This document shows, piece by piece, positions 40,736 to 52,699 of a DNA stretch of 64,000 bases. Positions within the stretch are counted from its first letter, which is position 1; every line of letters begins with the position of its first letter. Both the position numbers and the translations under genes were made by a program. Source of the DNA: Methylocaldum szegediense (GTDB lineage: Bacteria > Pseudomonadota > Gammaproteobacteria > Methylococcales > Methylococcaceae); the NCBI RefSeq assembly GCF_949769195.1, contig NZ_OX458333.1, positions 2,480,001 to 2,544,000 of the forward strand, written 5' to 3'. The notes below the pieces were generated by a model. That model did no database searches. It saw only the letters and a list, made by a program, of their open reading frames with translations, and was not told the origin of the DNA.

Positions 40736-42442
40736 TTATGAGGGATATGGGAACCCCTTGGCCAATAGATCGCTCAGGATCAGGTCATGGCCGTAGATAT
40801 CGTCGTAGAAGCTCACAGACCCCTCCTCGTCGGCAAATACCGTCGAATAGAAGATGTAAACAGGCACGGGGTGCTTCAAGGTAACGGTTTTCGGCTTACT
40901 GCCATTCATAGCCGACTCGATTCGTTCGCGCGTCCACTCGCCCTGGTCCGCCAGGACGAATTCCGCAAGACCCACCGGGTCTTCCACCCGAATGCAGCCA
41001 TGGCTGAAGTCGCGTCTGGCCTTCTTGAACAATCCCTTCGATGGCGTACTGTGCAAGTAGATGTTGTTATGGTTTGGAAATGCAAACTTGACCAAACCCA
41101 AAGCGTTCTTGGGCCCCGGCTTCTGCCTTAACTTAAGCGCGCCGGTCGAGAGCATCTCGATATTCCTGAAAGTCGGCTCATAGACGGGCGCATTGGGCGA
41201 AAAATTAGGGACGAGTTCAAGATTGTGCTGAGCCAAATATCCCGGGTTGCGGAGAATCTGCGGCAGCATCTCCTTGACTGTGATCTTGTACGGCAGATTC
41301 CAGTACGGGCGAAAGATGATATACGTCATGTTGGAGTGAAAAACCGGCGTATGGCGTCCGTCGACGGACTCACCGACGATGACGTTCATCTTGAGATCGG
41401 ATTTTCCTAAAGCGGAGCCATTCCGGAAGCCGAACAACTGGAATGAGGGGATATTGACCACGAGATAGCTGCCGGAAATTCGTTCCGGCAACCAACGGAG
41501 ACGCTCCAGGCCAAGTTGAATCTGGCGCAGTCGGTCGGTCAAAGGAAAGTTGAGCTGATTCAGAGTACTTTTTCCGATAACGCCGTCCGGTGTCAACCCG
41601 TGGCGTTGCTGGAACCGCTTGACCGCTTGCACCAATTCGCTGCCGTACACCTGGGAGTTCGCGGAAGCAGGTTTGATCTCTTCCAGGTCTCCGAGAACGT
41701 GCAACAGCTGCCTGAGTGCCGGTACATCCTTGTGTCGATCACCCGGCTTAAACTTTGCCGGAAAGGAGAACTGGACTTGGGGGGTTTCCTTGACCAAGCG
41801 CTGATACCGTGATAGCGCTTCCTTGAGCCGCTCGTAAATGGGAAAAGTGGGCTCCAAGGTCTCGATGATCGCCGTGGGCTGGGGACTCTGTGCAATCTTC
41901 TGAATCAGATTGGGTAGGTCTACCCGCTTAGGCTCGATGTTGAGCCCGTAATTAATGTTGTTCGGGTTGATGCGCCCGATATAAAGGTTCGACACATACC
42001 GCATCGCCGCGAGACTCAGGGCGACATCGGCGGAGGCAATCTCCCGAGGATTTGCGCCTCTCTCACCAAACTCGCTCAGCCACTGGCCCAAAAGTTCGGC
42101 ATCGTAGTCCTCAGCGTTCAAGCCTTTGCTGTCTGCGCCGGCCAGATTCTGCACCAACTCCTTAGCCTGCGGCGTCGGCCTTCCCTCGTTGAACCACAAA
42201 GGTAGAAGGCCGTTTTGGCCATACAACTGCTCCAATTGCACCTGGTAATCCGAAAACTTGCCCCAGCGCAGTTTTGGGTGCGTTCCTTCCTTAAGCAGGC
42301 TTCGGATGTGAGTCGTAGGGGTATCCGGAATGAACTCCGGTTCTGCAGCAGGAACGACGGTCGCGGTACTGAGACCGACAACCAGAATAGTCAGGGTAAA
42401 CTGAAACAAAACCCCTATGGGCGAACAAGCTTTGATCATCAC
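40736..42442 (-). CDS. L,D-transpeptidase (YcbB/LdtD-like)
   Basis: A 568-residue exported enzyme with an N-terminal signal or anchor (VLFQFTLTILVVGLSTATVV). A helical scaffold domain follows, then a peptidoglycan-binding motif (VKRFQQRHGLTPDGVIGKST, about 250-300). The YkuD catalytic domain carries NNIYLHSTPSKGLF and the catalytic Cys in DFSHGCIRVED. It makes 3-3 crosslinks between meso-diaminopimelate residues. The length and layout match E. coli LdtD. It faces the M15-type peptidase gene, and the two likely work on the same peptide cross-bridges. Confidence 0.92.
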   Translation of the reverse strand: MMIKACSPIGVLFQFTLTILVVGLSTATVVPAAEPEFIPDTPTTHIRSLLKEGTHPKLRWGKFSDYQVQLEQLYGQNGLLPLWFNEGRPTPQAKELVQNLAGADSKGLNAEDYDAELLGQWLSEFGERGANPREIASADVALSLAAMRYVSNLYIGRINPNNINYGLNIEPKRVDLPNLIQKIAQSPQPTAIIETLEPTFPIYERLKEALSRYQRLVKETPQVQFSFPAKFKPGDRHKDVPALRQLLHVLGDLEEIKPASANSQVYGSELVQAVKRFQQRHGLTPDGVIGKSTLNQLNFPLTDRLRQIQLGLERLRWLPERISGSYLVVNIPSFQLFGFRNGSALGKSDLKMNVIVGESVDGRHTPVFHSNMTYIIFRPYWNLPYKITVKEMLPQILRNPGYLAQHNLELVPNFSPNAPVYEPTFRNIEMLSTGALKLRQKPGPKNALGLVKFAFPNHNNIYLHSTPSKGLFKKARRDFSHGCIRVEDPVGLAEFVLADQGEWTRERIESAMNGSKPKTVTLKHPVPVYIFYSTVFADEEGSVSFYDDIYGHDLILSDLLAKGFPYPS

Positions 42443-42609
42443 GTATTTTCCTTGCTGGCAATGAGCGCGCCATTAGACGGTGCAATTGCGTGCGGGTTCG
42501 CAACAGTATAACGCCGAAAGGGTCCACCTTGACTCGTATGCGCAACGCGTTCGCAGCGCGCTCGTCTTAAAGACGCGGAACACCACCCGAAACAACAAAA
42601 GCTTAGTAC

Positions 42610-42638
42610 TTTACTTGGGATTTATACAGGACTAAAAT
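42610..42638 (+). promoter_or_regulatory. Sigma-70-type promoter of the suf operon
   Basis: TTTACT (42610-42615), 17 bp, TAAAAT (42633-42638), ending about 27 bp before the regulator's start codon. The -10 box lies inside the IscR-like operator, which fits autorepression. Confidence 0.55.
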
Positions 42639-42648
42639 GGTCCTTAAT
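42624..42648 (+). promoter_or_regulatory. IscR/SufR-type operator
   Basis: The 25-bp site begins ATAC, has the core GGACTAAAATGGTCC, and ends TTAAT. It resembles the type 1 IscR motif (ATA-n-GACT-AT-rich-AGTC). The arms AGGAC and GTCCT are perfect. It overlaps the -10 box of the operon whose first gene encodes an Rrf2-family regulator with three cysteines. Confidence 0.7.
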
Positions 42649-42665
42649 TGAAAAAGGCAGTCCCC

Positions 42666-43127
42666 ATGCTTCGTATCAGCAAGTTGACCGATTACGCCAT
42701 CATCATTCTCGGACATATGGCCAGAGAACCTGAGCGCACTTATGCTGCCACCGATTTGGCCGATTCGACCGGTATCACGATCCCTACGGTGAGTAAGATT
42801 CTGAAGGCGCTCACGAGAGCCGACATCCTGAAATCGACGCGCGGCGCCAAAGGCGGCTATCAATTGACCCGATCGCCTGCTAAAACCAGCGTGGCGACCA
42901 TCATTTATGCCCTTGAAGGGCCGATCGCTCTCACCGAATGCGGACTCGAACATGATCAGTGCCAGCAGTCCTCGTCGTGCCAGATTCGGGGCAACTGGGG
43001 CGTCATCAACCGGGCGATCCGTGCCGCTCTGGAATCCGTCAGCCTGGCCGATATGGTCATGCCCTTAACGAAAGCGCCCGAGGAAATCCGCATTCCGGTC
43101 AGCGCCCTTCACTATCAGCCGAGATAA
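42666..43127 (+). CDS. sufR: Rrf2-family Fe-S regulator of the suf operon
   Basis: A 153-residue Rrf2 protein beginning MLRISKLTDYAIIILGHMA. The winged helix has TVSKILKALTRADIL and RGAKGGYQLTR. The Fe-S ligand region is LTECGLEHDQCQQSSSCQIRG, with Cys spacing as in IscR-like regulators. It should repress the suf operon when it carries a cluster and release it under iron limitation or oxidative stress. The ATG at 42666 follows AAAAGGCAG. It is the first gene of the operon, directly after an IscR-type palindrome. The symbol sufR is used for function; the protein is of the IscR/Rrf2 type. Confidence 0.9.
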   Translation: MLRISKLTDYAIIILGHMAREPERTYAATDLADSTGITIPTVSKILKALTRADILKSTRGAKGGYQLTRSPAKTSVATIIYALEGPIALTECGLEHDQCQQSSSCQIRGNWGVINRAIRAALESVSLADMVMPLTKAPEEIRIPVSALHYQPR

Positions 43128-43145
43128 AGAGGCGGAGTAAACCTC

Positions 43146-44591
<1,446 letters not shown>

Positions 44592-44636
44592 TATCCCGGT
44601 CGGCCCATTCAACAGATATATCTAGGTAAATCACTC

Positions 44637-45395
44637 ATGCTCAAGATCGAGAATCTCCACGTCCGGGTCGACGACAAGCCCATCCTCAAGGGCATCAACC
44701 TGGACATCAAACCCGGCGAGGTCCACGCCATCATGGGACCCAACGGTTCCGGCAAGAGCACCTTGTCGCACGTGCTGGCCGGCCGCGCGGGCTATGAAGT
44801 CACGGCCGGAACCGTAACCTACCTCGGCCGGAATCTTCTAGAGATGAAACCCGAAGAGCGTGCCCGGGAAGGCGTTTTTCTCGCCTTTCAATACCCGGTG
44901 GAAATCGCCGGCGTCAGCAATATTTATCTCTTGAAAGCCGCCCTGAACGCCATCCGCAAACATAAGGGCCTGAGCGAAGTCGACGCGATGGATTTCCTGA
45001 AATTGGTCAAGGAGAAGATCAAGGCCGTGAACCTGGATGAACAATTCCTGTACCGCGGCGTGAACGAAGGCTTTTCGGGCGGCGAAAAAAAGCGCAACGA
45101 AATCCTCCAGATGGCGGTGCTCGAACCGAGCCTATGCATCCTCGACGAAACCGATTCGGGACTCGACATCGACGCGCTCAGATTGGTCGCGGAAGGCGTG
45201 AACTCCCTACGCTCGCCGGACCGGTCCTTCATCCTGGTCACCCATTACCAGCGCCTGCTCAACTACATCAAGCCGGACTATGTTCATGTGCTCGCCCACG
45301 GCCGAATCGCCAAATCGGGTGACGCCGACCTGGCGCTGGAACTGGAAAAGAAAGGCTACGGCTGGGTCGATCAACTGATCTCCGCGGGTGCCTGA
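44637..45395 (+). CDS. sufC: SufC, ATPase of the SufBCD complex
   Basis: An ABC-type ATPase of 252 residues. Walker A is [15 protein letters not shown], the signature is [15 protein letters not shown], and Walker [16 protein letters not shown], with the switch His in LVTHYQRLL. It does not transport; it powers conformational change of SufB-SufD during cluster assembly. sufD follows with one base between the stop (45393-45395) and its ATG (45397). No membrane segment is present. Confidence 0.96.
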   Translation: MLKIENLHVRVDDKPILKGINLDIKPGEVHAIMGPNGSGKSTLSHVLAGRAGYEVTAGTVTYLGRNLLEMKPEERAREGVFLAFQYPVEIAGVSNIYLLKAALNAIRKHKGLSEVDAMDFLKLVKEKIKAVNLDEQFLYRGVNEGFSGGEKKRNEILQMAVLEPSLCILDETDSGLDIDALRLVAEGVNSLRSPDRSFILVTHYQRLLNYIKPDYVHVLAHGRIAKSGDADLALELEKKGYGWVDQLISAGA

Positions 45396-45396
45396 T

Positions 45397-46706
45397 ATGA
45401 GCGCGGCTCAACACTACGTCGAACACTATCGGGCATTGGCCCTGCCCGGCGAGCCTCTACCGTGGCTGCGCCGGTTGCGGGAAGAGGCTCAAAGCCGCTT
45501 CTCCGCCGGCGGCTTTCCTTCGCCGCGCGAGGAAGAATGGAAATACACTAATGTCGCGGCGCTGGAAAAGAAGCTGTTCGTGCCCACAATGGGCACACCT
45601 GCGGTTGCGGCGGACACGAGCGATCTAGAGCGGCTTCGTCTGGACGATGCCTGGTCGCTGGTCTTCGTCGACGGCATGTATTCTGCGGAACATTCCATGA
45701 CCGACGGACTTCCCGAAGGCGTTATCGCGACGTCTCTGGCCAGTGCGCTGGAACGGTATCCCGAGCGGATCGAGGACTTGTTCAACCAAGCGGTTCCGCA
45801 AGACGCTCACGGCTTCATCGCCTTCACCACGGCGTATTTCAGAGACGGTGCCTTCGTGCTTGTGCCGGCCGGCACGATTCTGGACAAACCCTTGCAGCTG
45901 ATTCATTTTTCGACGCGCCCGGACGGACTGGCCGTGACCCGCAATCTCATTGCGCTGGAACAGAATGCCGAAGCCAGCCTCGTCGAAACCTATGCGGGTG
46001 CCGGAGACTTGAGTTATCTCTCCGCCTCGGTCACCGAGGTTTCAGTGGGCGAAAATGCGGGACTCGAGCATTACAAGCTCCAGAGCGAAACCGTCAAGGG
46101 CTATCACTTCGGCGGGATTTACGCGCTAGAGGCACGCTCGGCACGATTCCGTCAGCATCATCTCGCTTTCGGCGGCCTCGTGGCTCGTACCGAGATTCAC
46201 GCTCAATTGGACCATGAGGCGGCGTGTGAATTGGACGGATTGTTTCTCGCGACCGGACGGCGGCATCTGGATACCCACACTCTCATCCGTCATAAGGCAC
46301 CCTGCGGCACCAGCCGTGAAACCTACCGAGGCATCGCCGCGAATCGTGCGCGGGGCGTCTTTTCCGGACGCATCGTCGTTCACCCAGAAGCCCAGAAAAC
46401 CGACGCCGAAATGAGCAACCGCAACCTGCTCTTGTCGGAAGACGCCGAAATCGACAGCAAGCCGCAGCTCGAAATTCACGCCGACGACGTAAAATGCTCC
46501 CATGGTGTAACCGTCGGGCAACTCGATCCGGAGGCCGTTTTTTATCTCGAATCACGCGGCGTGGATGAAGCAACGGCGCGCAACATGCTCATATTCGCCT
46601 TTGCCAACGAGATGGTCGAAAAAATCGGACTCAACAGCCTCAGGAGAATAGTTCACGACGAACTGTTGTCTTTCCTGCCGCAATCCAATGTCCGAAAAGA
46701 TTGGTT

Positions 46707-46710
<4 letters not shown>
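45397..46710 (+). CDS. sufD: SufD, Fe-S assembly subunit
   Basis: A SufD of 437 residues beginning MSAAQHYVEHYRALALPGEP. The N-terminal part has FPSPREEEWKYTNVAAL, and the beta-helical core ends in VHPEAQKTDAEMSNRNLLLS, IDSKPQLEIHADDVKCSHGVTVG and LESRGVDEATARNMLIFAFANEM. These are standard SufB/SufD family motifs, including the conserved His of CSHG. It pairs with SufB and helps iron entry. The ATG is 2 bp after the sufC stop, and its own stop overlaps the start of sufS (ATGA). Confidence 0.94.
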
Positions 46711-48019
<1,309 letters not shown>

Positions 48020-48020
<1 letters not shown>

Positions 48021-48472
48021 TGCTGGAGCAGATCCGGGATCTTTATCAGGAAGTTGTGTTCGATCACAACCGCAACCCGCGCAATTTCCGGGTCATGGAA
48101 GACGCCAATCGGAAAATCGAAGGGTTCAACCCGTTGTGCGGCGACAAAATCACGCTCTACGTCAAAGTGAACGACGGCGTGATCGAGGATGTGAGTTTCC
48201 AAGGTTCCGGCTGCGCTATTTCGACGGCTTCCGCCTCGCTCATGACCGAGCTCGTCAAGGGTCAGAGCGAAGAAGAAGCCCAGCATTTGTTCGACATTTT
48301 TCACCGCATCACTACGGGCAAAGACGACGCCGTGAATCTCGAAGAGCTCGGCAAGCTCGCTGTCCTGGCCGGTGTCCGCGCCTACCCGGCTCGGGTGAAA
48401 TGCGCCACCTTGGCTTGGCATTCGCTGCAAGCGGCGCTCAAGAATGAAAAGGACACCGTCAGCACCGAATAG
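48020..48472 (+). CDS. sufU: SufU, sulfur-acceptor/scaffold protein
   Basis: A 150-residue IscU-like protein of the SufU type. The three cysteines are in NPLCGDKITLYV, QGSGCAISTASASL and ARVKCATLAWHSL, and the insertion region around KGQSEEEAQHLFDIFH is typical of SufU rather than IscU. It accepts persulfide sulfur from SufS and delivers it to SufBCD, usually bound to zinc. The ATG shares its A with the sufS stop. No sufE is present, as expected when SufU serves this role. Confidence 0.93.
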
Positions 48473-48496
48473 AGCCGGATAGAAAGCAAGCGTTTC

Positions 48497-48817
48497 ATGT
48501 CCGATTGGATCGACGTTACCCCTGAAGGCAGCCTGCAAAACGGCGAGCATGTGGTCGTGGATGTCGACGGAACGCAGGTCGCCGTGTTCATGATCGATGG
48601 TGAGTACTACGCCATCGAAGACGTCTGCACCCACGACGGCGCCGAGATCGCCAGCGGTCGGCTGGAAGGCTGCGAGATCGTTTGCCCCCGCCACGGTGCC
48701 CGCTTCTGCCTGAAAACCGGCAAAGTCCTAAAACCCCCGGCCTATGAGGATCTCCCGTGCTTTCCCGTCCGGGTCGAGCGTGGCATGATCCAAGTTCGAG
48801 ACGAGCGCTGGGACTGA
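48497..48817 (+). CDS. Rieske-type [2Fe-2S] ferredoxin
   Basis: A small Rieske protein of 106 residues with the cluster motifs CTHDGAEI and CPRHGARF, i.e. Cys-His pairs separated by about 17 residues, as in non-heme oxygenase ferredoxins. It probably carries electrons in the cytoplasm. As the last gene of the suf operon, 24 bp after sufU and before a terminator, it may help cluster assembly or act as a reporter of cluster supply; this is inference. It lacks a signal peptide. Confidence 0.9.
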   Translation: MSDWIDVTPEGSLQNGEHVVVDVDGTQVAVFMIDGEYYAIEDVCTHDGAEIASGRLEGCEIVCPRHGARFCLKTGKVLKPPAYEDLPCFPVRVERGMIQVRDERWD

Positions 48818-48825
48818 CCCAGGGT

Positions 48826-48852
48826 CGAGCCCGGTCTCAAGGCTCGTTTTTT
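48826..48852 (+). terminator. Intrinsic terminator of the suf operon
   Basis: CGAGCC (48826-48831) and GGCTCG (48841-48846) form a stem followed by TTTTTT. It lies 9 bp after the Rieske gene's stop codon and ends the operon. Confidence 0.85.
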
Positions 48853-48913
48853 CTTGAGACTCATCTGTAGTACCATTCCAGTTTTTTGACTGGATATCAA
48901 AGCTTGTTCAACT

Positions 48914-50012
48914 ATGCGCGAACTCAATCCTCTCTATAACCAAATCAAAGATTTGAAGAGCCGCCAGGCAGCTCTTAGGGGGTATCTTTGACTTCGATAC
49001 CAAACGCGAGCGGCTGGACGAAGTCTTAAAAGAACTCGAAGACCCGAAAATCTGGGATAACCCCGAAAAAGCCCAAAGCCTGGGACGCGAACGCACACAG
49101 CTCGAATCGGTCGTTAACACACTGGTTCGAATTGAACAGGGTGTAAACGACGCCGAGGAACTTCTCGCTCTGGCGGTGGACGAGGACGACGAAGCGACCG
49201 TGGATACTGTGGCCGCCGATCTCGAACGCCTAGAGAAACAAGTCGCCGAACTCGAGTTCCGCCGTATGTTCTCAGGCGAGATGGACCCGAACAATGCCTT
49301 TCTCGATATCCAGGCGGGGTCCGGCGGCACCGAAGCGCAAGATTGGGCTGAAATGCTGGAACGCATGTATCTCCGCTGGGGCGAGCGGCGCGGTTTCAAG
49401 ACCGAACTGATCGAAGAGTCGCCGGGCGAGGTAGCCGGTATCAAGAGCGCCACGATCCGTTTCGAAGGCGAATATGCCTACGGTTGGCTCCGGACTGAAA
49501 CCGGCGTACACCGCCTGGTTAGAAAATCACCGTTTGACTCCGGCAATCGCCGGCATACCTCGTTTGCTTCGGTTTTTGTCTCGCCCGAAGTGGACGACTC
49601 GATCGATATCGAGATCAATCCCGCCGATCTCCGCATCGACGTGTACCGGGCCAGTGGCGCCGGCGGGCAGCACGTCAACAGAACCGAATCTGCGGTGCGC
49701 ATCACACATATCCCAAGCGGCATCGTGGTTCAGTGTCAGACCGAGCGGTCCCAGCACGCCAACCGTGACCGATGCATGAAACAGCTTCGGGCCAAGCTCT
49801 ACGAAATGGAAATGCAGAAACGCAACGCGGAAAAGCAAAAGCTGGAAGAGTCCAAGTCCGACATCGGCTGGGGTAGCCAGATCCGCTCGTACGTGCTGGA
49901 CCAATCCAGGATCAAGGATTTACGTACCGGTGTCGAAAGCGGCAACCCGCAAGCCGTATTGGACGGCGATCTGGACATGTTCATCGAAGCCAGCTTGAAA
50001 AGCGGCCTGTAA
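48914..50012 (+). CDS. prfB: Peptide chain release factor 2, with programmed +1 frameshift
   Basis: RF2 is read in two frames: codons 1-25 from the ATG at 48914 to CTT, then +1 from GAC at 48990, giving about 365 residues as in E. coli. It recognises UGA and UAA stops. The anticodon-like motif is [15 protein letters not shown], and the catalytic GGQ is in [33 protein letters not shown] at 48977-48992 is the classical autoregulatory site: low RF2 promotes shifting past the in-frame TGA. It ends 107 bp before lysS, a common gene order. Confidence 0.96.
48977..48992 (+). promoter_or_regulatory. Programmed +1 frameshift site of prfB
   Basis: The internal Shine-Dalgarno-like AGGGGG (48977-48982), TAT and the slippery CTT-TGA-C (48986-48992) match the E. 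coli prfB signal. The in-frame TGA is at 48989-48991. Confidence 0.95.
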
Positions 50013-50119
50013 GGCTTGATGTCGGTCGCCATGGCTGTGGCTCGTCCCCTCGCGCGGGTTTGTTTTACTCCGTCAGGGCGGGGCCTCCCTCGAAACGAGA
50101 ACTCGCAACAAGAAAACGT

Positions 50120-51610
50120 ATGAACGATCAATTGGACGAAAACAAGCTCATCGCTCAAAGGCGGGAAAAATTGGCGGACCTGCGCCAGAAAGGTATCGCC
50201 TTCCCCAACGACTTCCGCCGCAACACCCTGGCGCAGGCGCTTCACGACCAGTACGGAGACGAGGACGGCGCCACCCTGGAAACTCGGAACATCCAGGTCA
50301 AGGCTGCCGGGCGCATCATGAGCAAGAGGCTGATGGGCAAGGCGAGCTTCGCCCATATTCAGGACATGTCTGGGCGTATCCAAGTTTTCCTCCAGAAAGA
50401 CGCCCTACCGGAAGGCCAGTACGAAGCTTTCAAGCACTGGGATATCGGCGACATCATCGGCGTCAAAGGTACGGTTTTTCGTACCAAGACCGGCGAGTTG
50501 TCCATTCGGGCAACCGAAATCCGCCTGCTCACCAAGAGCTTACGCCCTTTGCCGGAGAAGTTCCACGGACTGACGGACGAAGAGCTCCGACATCGGCAGC
50601 GTTACGTCGATCTCATCGTGAACGAGGAATCCAGGCGAATCTTCCGAATGCGCAGCACCATCATTCAGTTCATTCGCCAGTTCTTGCTCGAGCGGGACTT
50701 CCTTGAAGTGGAAACCCCGATGATGCAGGTGATTCCCGGCGGTGCTCGCGCCCGGCCCTTCATCACCCATCACAATGCCCTCGATATGGACTTGTATCTC
50801 CGTATCGCTCCGGAACTCTACCTAAAACGGTTGGTGGTCGGCGGTTTCGAAAAGGTTTTCGAGATCAACCGCAGCTTCCGCAACGAGGGGCTCTCTACCC
50901 AGCACAATCCCGAGTTCACGATGCTGGAGTTTTATCAAGCCTATGCGGATTATCACGACCTGATGGACTTGACCGAGGAAATGCTGCGCGGCCTCGCGAT
51001 GCAATTATTCGGCAGCGCCACGGTAAGCTATGGCGGGCATAGCTATGATTTGTCGAAACCCTTCGAACGGTTGACCGTGTTCGAATCGATCCTCCGCTAT
51101 AACCCCGAGCTGACAGCCGCGAACCTTACCGATCGCGAACGGGCCGCCCAAGTCGCGGAGAGACTAGGCTGTCTCGTCACGCCGTCGGACGGCTTAGGCA
51201 AATTGCAAACCGAGATCTTCGAGAAAACCGTAGAAGATCGGTTGATGGGACCGATCTTCATTACCGAGTATCCGACCGAGACCTCACCGCTCGCCCGCCG
51301 AAATGATCGAAATCCGTTTGTGACCGACCGCTTCGAGCTATTCATCGGCGGGCGGGAGCTCGCCAACGGTTTCTCAGAGCTGAACGATCCGGAAGACCAG
51401 GCCGAACGGTTCAGAAAGCAAGTAGCGGACAAGGACGCCGGGGACGAAGAGGCCATGCATTACGATGCGGACTATATCCGCGCATTGGAGTATGGGCTGC
51501 CACCGACTGCGGGCGAAGGCATCGGCATAGACCGGTTGGTGATGTTCTTCACTGACTCGTCGTCGATCCGTGATGTTATTCTCTTCCCGCATATGCGAAG
51601 AGAAAACTGA
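50120..51610 (+). CDS. lysS: Lysyl-tRNA synthetase, class II
   Basis: A class II enzyme of 496 residues starting [20 protein letters not shown]. It has an N-terminal OB-fold anticodon-binding domain ([18 protein letters not shown]) and the catalytic core. Motif 2 is [20 protein letters not shown], and motif 3 is [35 protein letters not shown] is highly conserved. It charges tRNA-Lys in translation. A longer frame begins at 50060, but homologues start at the ATG 50120. It lies directly after prfB, as in many gammaproteobacteria. Confidence 0.96.
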   Translation: MNDQLDENKLIAQRREKLADLRQKGIAFPNDFRRNTLAQALHDQYGDEDGATLETRNIQVKAAGRIMSKRLMGKASFAHIQDMSGRIQVFLQKDALPEGQYEAFKHWDIGDIIGVKGTVFRTKTGELSIRATEIRLLTKSLRPLPEKFHGLTDEELRHRQRYVDLIVNEESRRIFRMRSTIIQFIRQFLLERDFLEVETPMMQVIPGGARARPFITHHNALDMDLYLRIAPELYLKRLVVGGFEKVFEINRSFRNEGLSTQHNPEFTMLEFYQAYADYHDLMDLTEEMLRGLAMQLFGSATVSYGGHSYDLSKPFERLTVFESILRYNPELTAANLTDRERAAQVAERLGCLVTPSDGLGKLQTEIFEKTVEDRLMGPIFITEYPTETSPLARRNDRNPFVTDRFELFIGGRELANGFSELNDPEDQAERFRKQVADKDAGDEEAMHYDADYIRALEYGLPPTAGEGIGIDRLVMFFTDSSSIRDVILFPHMRREN

Positions 51611-51685
51611 AACTCATACCCTGGTCTTCACGCCGGCAGGGCGGAGTCCTTATCCCCGCCCTCACCCGCTGAACCTTGTAACCCC

Positions 51686-52558
51686 TTACTTCTTTCCCTT
51701 ATTCGCCGCTTGGATCAGGTTCCCGTCCTGATCGACCAGCGGCACACGATACTCGCGCAGCAAAGCAGCGATCTTCTCGGCATTCTGGCTGATCAAGGCG
51801 TTCAACTCCTCTTTCCGTTCCTTGTCGGGAAAACGAACCGCCATTGAGATGGGAAAGTCGAACTTGATGGATTCCTCCGACTTCATAGGTAACATCTCGA
51901 AAGCACCCGGCTTTGCGTGCGTCACCAGATAGCCGGCGATCGGTCCCCAAACGATCACCATATCGATGTTTCCGGCTGCGAATTCCTTTTCCAGCAACTG
52001 CGCAGTGTTCACTGTGGCGTCCCCTGTCATGCTTGGATAAGGAACGCCCTGCTGAGCGAGCTGATGTTTGAGCAGCCAAGTGGTTCCCGGCGCTCCATCA
52101 AACATGGCGATGCGCAGCTTGCCTTTTCGCTCCTCCGGAAGATGCGCGAGATCATCGGGCGACTTGATGTCGTCCCAGCCGCTTTTCTTCCGATACACCA
52201 AGGCATAAGTCGAGCGGTAATAAGGCTTGGTGGTCGCAGCAAGCTCATATCCTGTAGGAACGCCCATCACCACGTCGCACTTATAGTCCTTAGAGTTCGG
52301 CAATTGCGCCTTCAAGGTATTGCGGATAAAGCCGATCCTTTGCGGAAACCAGCTGTATTCGACTTTCTTGCCTAGTTGTTTGGCGAACAGTTCGGCGATT
52401 TTGTTCTCGAATCCGCTTCCATTCTTGTCCGAAAAAGGCGGGTTGTTCGGATCCGCGCAAACCTTGAATGCGTTATTGTCCGCATGAGCGATGGAAACAG
52501 ACATCAACACCGAAACCAAAAGCGCCATTCGCCAACTGAAACAGCATTTGACGGCCAT
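51686..52558 (-). CDS. xoxJ: XoxJ, periplasmic binding-protein-like partner of XoxF
   Basis: A 290-residue exported protein (signal ending SVSIAHA) of the family 3 solute-binding fold. The start of the mature part is FKVCADPNNPPFSDKNGSGFE, followed by YRSTYALVYRKKSGWDD and IDMVIVWGPIAGYL, the pattern of MxaJ/XoxJ. It is encoded 140 bp after xoxF on the same strand. XoxJ is thought to interact with or activate the methanol dehydrogenase in the periplasm. A TTG-ATG pair offers two starts; AGGAG supports the ATG at 52558. xoxG, the usual cytochrome partner, is not present between or beside these genes. Confidence 0.88.
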   Translation of the reverse strand: MAVKCCFSWRMALLVSVLMSVSIAHADNNAFKVCADPNNPPFSDKNGSGFENKIAELFAKQLGKKVEYSWFPQRIGFIRNTLKAQLPNSKDYKCDVVMGVPTGYELAATTKPYYRSTYALVYRKKSGWDDIKSPDDLAHLPEERKGKLRIAMFDGAPGTTWLLKHQLAQQGVPYPSMTGDATVNTAQLLEKEFAAGNIDMVIVWGPIAGYLVTHAKPGAFEMLPMKSEESIKFDFPISMAVRFPDKERKEELNALISQNAEKIAALLREYRVPLVDQDGNLIQAANKGKK

Positions 52559-52631
52559 CAAGAACTCCTCTAGTACAAAACGAATCGCCTCTTAGAGACG
52601 TGCTAAACGCAAAAATTCGGCGTTCGTTCGA

Positions 52632-52669
52632 CAAAAAGAACGCCCCGGCTGACGGACTCAGCCGAGGCG
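52632..52669 (-). terminator. Hairpin terminator after xoxF
   Basis: On the minus strand GCCTCGGCT and AGCCGGGGC form a stem with two mismatches, followed by TTCTTTTTG. It lies between xoxF and xoxJ, so some transcription may end before xoxJ. Confidence 0.65.
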
Positions 52670-52699
52670 TACTTTACCAAGTAACGAATCGCTTTAGAT

